This document shows, piece by piece, positions 59,071 to 64,000 of a stretch of DNA of 64,000 bases. A program made the translations under genes and the position numbers. The stretch spans positions 846,079-910,078 of the forward strand of contig JAAOMT010000009.1 of NCBI GenBank assembly GCA_016748015.1, in the 5' to 3' direction. The notes under the pieces are model-generated. The model ran no database searches, was not told the DNA's origin, and saw nothing but the letters and a program-made list of their open reading frames with translations. Every line of letters starts with the position of its first letter. Position 1 is the first letter of the stretch. The DNA is from Geosiphon pyriformis. Its lineage: Eukaryota > Glomeromycota > Glomeromycetes > Archaeosporales > Geosiphonaceae.

Positions 59071-59940
59071 TTGTTTCCCCAAAATACCACTCAACCAAGA
59101 CCCAACCACTACCATACTCAATTCAGTTATTTAACAATGCTGGAAGAACAGGATTTTTACCATACTGCACTTTCGGAAGGTAGAGCTGCAGCACAACAAC
59201 AACAAAACCTTTCCTATACTCCCACCACAATTCCACCAGCCAGAATCGCTGAAAACACTAATCTTTCAGATATATTTCCTTTTGAGTTCGAAGCAAATGA
59301 GTCACCATTTCTGCTTAGTAATGCAGCCGCCAATGAACAAAAAGCAATCATGGCCATGTACACTGAAGCCGAAGTCGAAGGAAAAACAATTCGCTTGATC
59401 CTAGACAGTGGATCCGCCGGAAGCATTATCCCCTACCAGTTAATGCAACAGTTAAAAAAAAATGTCGACTGACCAGCTCAAACAGTAATTGTCACTGCTG
59501 ATGGCATGAAAAAGACCCCAGTAGGAAAAATTGACAATTTTTTGTTCACTCTTGATGGAATTACCATTCTAGTCAAAGTTCTTGTAATAGACACACCCCA
59601 ATACCAAGCTCTCGTCGGAAATAATTGGCTTCAAAAAGCCAATGCTAATTTGAATTGGGAAACACAAGAGTTAACAATCTTCTATCAAGGACAACATGTC
59701 TGAGTACCTGCCATTTGTGATACATTCAACAAACGCTCTAAAAAAGCCCTGGCTTTTGAATTCAAACCGGAAGAGAAAAAACCCCTCATTGAAACATTTA
59801 TGGCTCTGGGATCAACGTCCAACTGGGCTGATGAAACAGAACAAGAACATTTTACTCCACACACTAAACCCAAAACCTCTGGATAGAATATCCCTTACTC
59901 AAAACTCAAACCAAGGAAACAATGCCCCTATATTCCCCTT
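59071..59940 (+). pseudogene. Aspartic protease, family B copy 3
   Basis: In the Gag frame. LILDSGSAGSIIPYQLMQQL contains an intact DSG active site (59404-59412). TADGMKKTPVGKIDNF and KVLVIDTPQYQALVGNNW follow. Stops at 59470 (TGA at an Arg position) and 59701 (TGA at a Trp position). It would cleave the polyprotein. It is the only one of the three copies whose triad is unaltered. Confidence 0.82.
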
Positions 59941-60480
59941 AAATGTAAGAACTGCCACAAGAAACTATCATCAATGGGAGCCTGTATTTCACCTGAAGAA
60001 GAATATGAGAATTATACTTGTTATTACTGCAAGGCTTGCCACAGAAAATGATGGGGCCATCTAATAAAAAGGAGCAGAAAATAGGATAACACCCCTTGTT
60101 TGATTTGTGGAGATATGCTACCAGAAGAATGCAATTGGGATTGATGTAGCCATGAGAGGTGGAGTCTGCAATCAGACCTGCCAATATGCTTTATCAATTT
60201 CAGAAAAAGTAAAAAGAGGAACACCCTTTAATGCAGCATACAATAGTGCTCTCAACAAACTTTATCACTACCCCCATGATGCCGAGATGATTTTCGATCT
60301 AGCAATGGCATTAATTAATAAAGCTACCAAAGAAGATGTTTGTCAAATGAAGGAAGCAGAATATATTGAATACACTATGGAATTAGCTGGATTTAATTAC
60401 GAAGATGAAGTAGAAGTCTACTACCAAATTGCAAGTCACACCTACCCAATCCAAGAAGCTTAAATTTAATGATTAGAGCA
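59940..60480 (+). pseudogene. Cys-rich multi-finger region, family B copy 3
   Basis: CKNCHKKLSSMGACISPEEE, CYYCKACHRK, DNTPCLICGDMLPEEC and VCNQTC repeat the cysteine spacing of copies 1 and 2. The frame changes inside it (about 60107-60130), the only frameshift seen between Gag and RT. An additional segment of about 95 residues (60190-60460, KRGTPFNAAYNSALNKLY..) follows before three clustered stops (60461-60472). Confidence 0.7.
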
Positions 60481-60481
60481 A

Positions 60482-61528
60482 ATGAACATTAGGCTATGTG
60501 AAGAATGCATTATGCCTTGTGATGAACAGTGGTGTTCTGAATGCTATGCTCTTAGTATCCCCTTGCCCAGTGAAAATGATAAGAACAAAATTGAATTTGG
60601 AGAACCTGAAGCAATAGAAGAAAGTAAAACAACACCTATCTACCTTATTGAAAATCAGCCTGCCTTACAACTTAAATACTTCAACAACAATGGACAAGGA
60701 ATAAAACCCAAAAAAGCACACAAAATTGATGCTGAATATGACTTAAGATATCCAGGCAAGGATACTCTTGTTCTCAAACCCAAATTCCTCACAAAAATCA
60801 ACCTAAAAATTGCACTCAAAATCCCACCAGGAGCAATAGTTCAAATTACCTCCTGGTCCTCTCTGGCAAGCAAAGGAATCAATGTCAGAGGAGGAATAAT
60901 TGATGCTGGATATACTAGAGACATTACAGTGATGCTTCAAAACAAAACTGACAAACCATTCAAGATCAAACATGCTGAAAAAATTGCCCAAGCTATTTAC
61001 CTACCCTTAATCAACATTTTGGGTTTGCAACTAGTCAATCAAAGAGAACAATTAGGAAAAAGCGATAGAGGAACCCAAGGTTTTGGTTCAACTGGACAAT
61101 TCACAGTTCCAGTTAATATAGCTCTTAACACACAGAACAAATCTCACCAGATTCTAAGACTTCCACAACCAATTACCATCTCACCCTTTGGAGAACATCC
61201 AGAAATCTATACCTGTTCAAAGCCAACAACCACACAACAAATTTTTGAGTCCAATAAACAAGTCTGCTTGGAACATAATATTTCAATCCCAAACATTTAT
61301 ATTCCAGAAGGAACAAAGAAAGTCCGAGTTACTTTTTACAACCCCAATAATTACCCCATAATTTTATTAAATAATTTAGAAATTGGAGTTATTCACAGTA
61401 ATATATTCCAACAAGAATTACCCCAAACAGTCCCCAATTTCTCTGAAATTATTGAACATTCATTACCAAAAATCAACCCAAACCCCAGCTCCGAAAACTA
61501 CCATGTTGTCATGGAAAAATTATCTTGA
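60482..61528 (+). CDS. dUTPase domain with N-terminal finger, family B copy 3
   Basis: A 348-residue open frame holding a full trimeric-type dUTPase. Residues 6-21 form a finger (CEECIMPCDEQWCSEC). Motif 1 AEYDLRYP is at 84-91, motif 2 SWSSLA at 124-129 (usual Arg replaced by Trp), motif 3 GGIIDAGYTRDI at 137-148 with catalytic Asp141 and Tyr144, motif 4 AEKIAQAIYLPL at 165-176 and motif 5 SDRGTQGFGSTG at 194-205. The remaining 140 residues are a linker to RT. The enzyme hydrolyses dUTP to dUMP and PPi; in a retroelement it would limit uracil in cDNA. The same frame continues into RT after one TGA, so it was part of Pol. The Met at 60482 follows three stops and need not be a real start. Confidence 0.85.
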   Translation: MNIRLCEECIMPCDEQWCSECYALSIPLPSENDKNKIEFGEPEAIEESKTTPIYLIENQPALQLKYFNNNGQGIKPKKAHKIDAEYDLRYPGKDTLVLKPKFLTKINLKIALKIPPGAIVQITSWSSLASKGINVRGGIIDAGYTRDITVMLQNKTDKPFKIKHAEKIAQAIYLPLINILGLQLVNQREQLGKSDRGTQGFGSTGQFTVPVNIALNTQNKSHQILRLPQPITISPFGEHPEIYTCSKPTTTQQIFESNKQVCLEHNISIPNIYIPEGTKKVRVTFYNPNNYPIILLNNLEIGVIHSNIFQQELPQTVPNFSEIIEHSLPKINPNPSSENYHVVMEKLS

Positions 61529-62940
61529 ATCAACATGGGACAACTTAAACCACAACAACAGACCCAGTTCAAAGAGCTAATTGCAGAATTTGCCAATATC
61601 TTTACTGAAAACAACAATAACTTGGGAAGAACCAATTTGGTCTAACACCAAATTTACACAGGAGATGCCAAACCAAGAAGACAACAAGCATATCAAGTTG
61701 CTTCAGAAAGCCACCAATTCATCCAAGAAGAAATACAACGAATGCTTAACAATGGGCTCATCCAACTCTCCATAAGTCCTTGGACTTCACCTGTAGTGCT
61801 AGTTAAAAAGAAAAATGGGAAGATCTGATTTTGTGTTGACTATCGACAACTCAACAGTGTTACAATTGGAGACGCCTACCCCCTTCCCCAGATTGATAAC
61901 ATGTTGGATGCTCTTGGAAAATCCAAATACTTTTCAACACTAGATTTAGAAAGCGGTTACTGGCAAGTTGCTATGGATTTCAAAGATTGCCCCAAAACAG
62001 CATTTACCATCCAAGGCGGAAATTACGAGTTCAATGTAATGCCTTTTGGATTATGCAATGTACCAGCAACATTTCAGAGATTAATGGATGTTGTATACCA
62101 AGGACTTCTTTGAAAATCAGTAGTCGTTTATCTTGATGATACTGATGTTTATTCTCCATCGTTTGAATTACACTTAAAACACCTATGAGAAGTTTTTCAA
62201 CAATTATGAAAAGCAGGACTAAAACTCAACATCGAAAAATGCTACTTTGGAAAAACAAGCTTGGTCTTTCTTGGGCATATCATTAGTAAAGATAAAATCA
62301 AACTGGACCCTGGAAAAATCAGTGTTGTCAAAAACTTCAAAACTTCTCGAAACACTACAGAATTAAGAGAATTCATAGGATTAGCATCCTACTATCGGAA
62401 GTTTATCAAAGGATTCTCAGAAATTGCAAAACTTCTCAACCAGCTCACCACCAAAAACATTGAATACAAATGGACTACTGAACACCAAAGAGCTTTTGAA
62501 ATTCTTAAGGAAAAACTGACAACAGCTCCAATCCTCACCTACCCAGATTTCAGCAACCAATTTTGACTAGCTACAAATGCTTCATATACTGTCTTTGGTG
62601 CCATCTTATCACAACTAGATGACAACAGAAATGAGCGAGTAATTGCTTATGCTAGCAGAACATTAAAACCAGCTGAGAAAAACTACTCTGCCACAGAACT
62701 AGAAACAGCAGCCATAATCTGGGCCCTACACCACTTCAACCTTTATCTCAGGCCTAAAGAATTTGATATTATCACTGATAATATTGGACTCAAATGGCTT
62801 CAGAACAAAAATACTCAGCTGAATGCAAAACAAACCCAATGGACAGGATTTCTAGCAAACTATTGATACATAGTACATCACAAACCAGGAAAACTCCACA
62901 CCAATATTGACTGTCTCTTTAGAATGAAACAAGATTAGAA
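61529..62940 (+). pseudogene. RT and RNase H, family B copy 3
   Basis: Same frame as the dUTPase, broken only by TGA and TAA codons. RT has VVLVKKKNGK, FCVDYRQLNS, FSTLDLESGYWQVAM, MPFGLCNVPATFQRLMD and an intact YLDD (62129-62140). A TGA at 62111 replaces a Trp codon and another, near 61834, sits in the VDY region. Thumb and connection (FLGHIISKD, ELREFIGLASYYRKF) are at 62261-62566. RNase H follows with TNAS (usual TDAS), ATELETAAIIWAL and TDN. Confidence 0.85.
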
Positions 62941-62989
62941 AACACAAAAACTAATACTTAACTTAACCAACCAAAAGAGCCAACAAACA

Positions 62990-64000
62990 ATGAATTCGGA
63001 AAACTACAACAATCTCAAACAATATTTGGAAACATTAACAATCCCAACAGATTGGTCTCCAGATGAAAAACATCGACTACAACAACAAACCAAACAATAT
63101 TTCCTACACAACAACATTATTTATCATCAAAATTTCAAAAACCCAGACAAACCACTTAGATTAATACAAGAACAGAAAAAAGAGACTATATTATACAACA
63201 TGCACTCAGATCTTTCATCAGCCTACTTCGGAAAAGACAGCACCACCCAAAGAACACTAGAATACTACTTTTGGCCTCAAATGAGAAAAAACATTTATGA
63301 ATATGTCAAATCTTGTGATAGTTGTCAAAGAAGAGAAGGAACACGTCCTACTGAACCATTAAATCCAATCCAAGTTGGACAACTCTTTGACCGAGTTGGT
63401 ATTAATTTAGTCAAACCACTATTTATTACCACTCAAGGAAACCATTATATTGCAGTAGTGGTAGACTATCTTACTAAATGGCCTGAAACCAGAGCCATTC
63501 AACAAGCAGATGCAAAATCAGTAGCAAATTTCATCTACAAAGACATCATTTGTAGACATCCATGTCCAATTGAACTTTTATCCGATCAGGGAACACACTT
63601 TGTGAACAACCTGATACAAAAAATTTGCAAACGATTCAATGTTAAAAGACCTCTGTCTTCGCCCTACCATCCACAAACAAACAAACTTGTAGAACGTTTT
63701 AACAGAACATTATGTGAGTCATTAGCCAAAGTCTCAACTGATTTTGAGCAAGATTGGGATATCTTTATTCCATCAGTGTTGCTAGCATATAGAACACTAA
63801 AACAAGATACCACAAAACACACACCATTTGATTTAACTTACGAAAGGACAGCAACATTACCAATTAGTTTCACAGTGGAAACATACCCAGCACAACCAAT
63901 CGATGAAAACAATTTCCAAGAAACACTTCAGTGAAGAGCCTACACTCTGCTTAGCACATTGGAAGGAAAACAACGAATAGCAGTCATCCATATTGAACAC
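62990..64000 (+). CDS. Integrase, family B copy 3 (partial)
   Basis: Open to 63934, then a TGA at an Arg position (LQ stop RAY) and the same frame to the window edge. In the zinc region the second His is Tyr (SAYFGKDST against GHF in relatives) while CDSCQRR is intact. The catalytic Asp-Asp-Glu residues are present in VVVDYLTKW, LLSDQGTHFVN and NKLVERFNRTL. The C-terminal domain lies beyond the window. Confidence 0.83.

Larger units (their letters stand above)
56288..64000 (+). mobile_element. Ty3/Gypsy-type LTR retrotransposon, family B copy 3 (partial, runs off the window)
   Basis: 5' LTR 56288-57279, then primer site, Gag-protease in one frame and Cys-region-dUTPase-RT-RNase H-integrase in another. 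The 3' part and 3' LTR are outside. It is the best-preserved reference for the layout: the Gag-protease frame has ten in-frame stops (TGA six times, TAA twice, TAG twice) but no frameshift over about 2.7 kb. Its LTR is related to those of N1. The 4 bases before the LTR are GTGG; the matching duplicate cannot be seen. Confidence 0.88.

Noticed and set aside
60461-60472. The three clustered stops before the dUTPase as a genuine end of the Cys-rich protein with independent dUTPase translation
   Set aside because: In copy 1 the equivalent region is open and in copy 2 the stops differ, so a natural terminator is not supported, though it cannot be excluded.
57607-62113. Stop-codon reassignment (TGA read as an amino acid) in the LTR elements
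   Set aside because: TAA and TAG also interrupt the same frames, host genes end with TGA and TAA, and the stops sit at Arg, Gln and Trp positions as expected from transitions.

Overview
The window looks like nuclear DNA of a filamentous fungus, most likely an arbuscular mycorrhizal fungus (Glomeromycotina, Rhizophagus-like). It is very AT-rich, has a few host genes with short GT..AG introns, and more than half of it is nested retrotransposons. The organism call rests on my recollection that this LINE type (two ORFs, RNase H at the end of ORF2, an FVDD reverse transcriptase box) is abundant in Rhizophagus. It is an inference, not a database result.

Layout. 1-6580 is AT-rich spacer with a degenerate tandem array (277-1420), a tRNA-like segment (about 2918-2997) and a second degenerate array (3001-3320). 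6584-9356 is a small host-gene island on the + strand: a LisH/LUFS-type regulator, a short Asn/Gln/Pro-rich protein of unknown function, and a three-exon GPR1/FUN34/YaaH-family membrane protein. From 10943 to the end the window is retrotransposons separated by very AT-rich spacers (33508-34960, 51934-53593, 54881-55143).

There are four minus-strand LINEs: A (10943-about 33507), B (34961-51933), D (53594-54880, 5'-truncated) and C (55144-56287, cut by the next insertion). A, B and C have each been hit by a Ty3/Gypsy-type LTR retrotransposon. LTR family A has two copies: copy 1 on + (11669-27393, inside LINE A, exact 4-bp target duplication CCAT) and copy 2 on - (40537-50654, inside LINE B ORF1). 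LTR family B also has two copies: N1 on - (17989-23679, inside copy 1, exact 4-bp target duplication TCAT) and copy 3 on + (56288-64000, inside LINE C, running off the window). The order of events in the first nest is therefore LINE A, then copy 1, then N1. Removing N1 restores the reading of the element it interrupts, and removing copy 1 restores that of LINE A.

The most interesting content is the coding layout of the LTR elements: Gag with a CCHC knuckle, aspartic protease, a conserved Cys-rich multi-finger region, a complete trimeric-type dUTPase domain, reverse transcriptase, RNase H, integrase, and a conserved unassigned C-terminal region or third ORF next to the 3' LTR. The protease-Cys-dUTPase-RT order recurs in copies 1, 2 and 3, which belong to two LTR families, so it predates their split. 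All copies are decayed, mainly by transition nonsense changes. The two N1 LTRs preserve a CCGG-to-CTGG/CCAG pair at their edge that points to CpG deamination. Both resolved LINEs join ORF1 and ORF2 by a four-base ATGA stop/start overlap.
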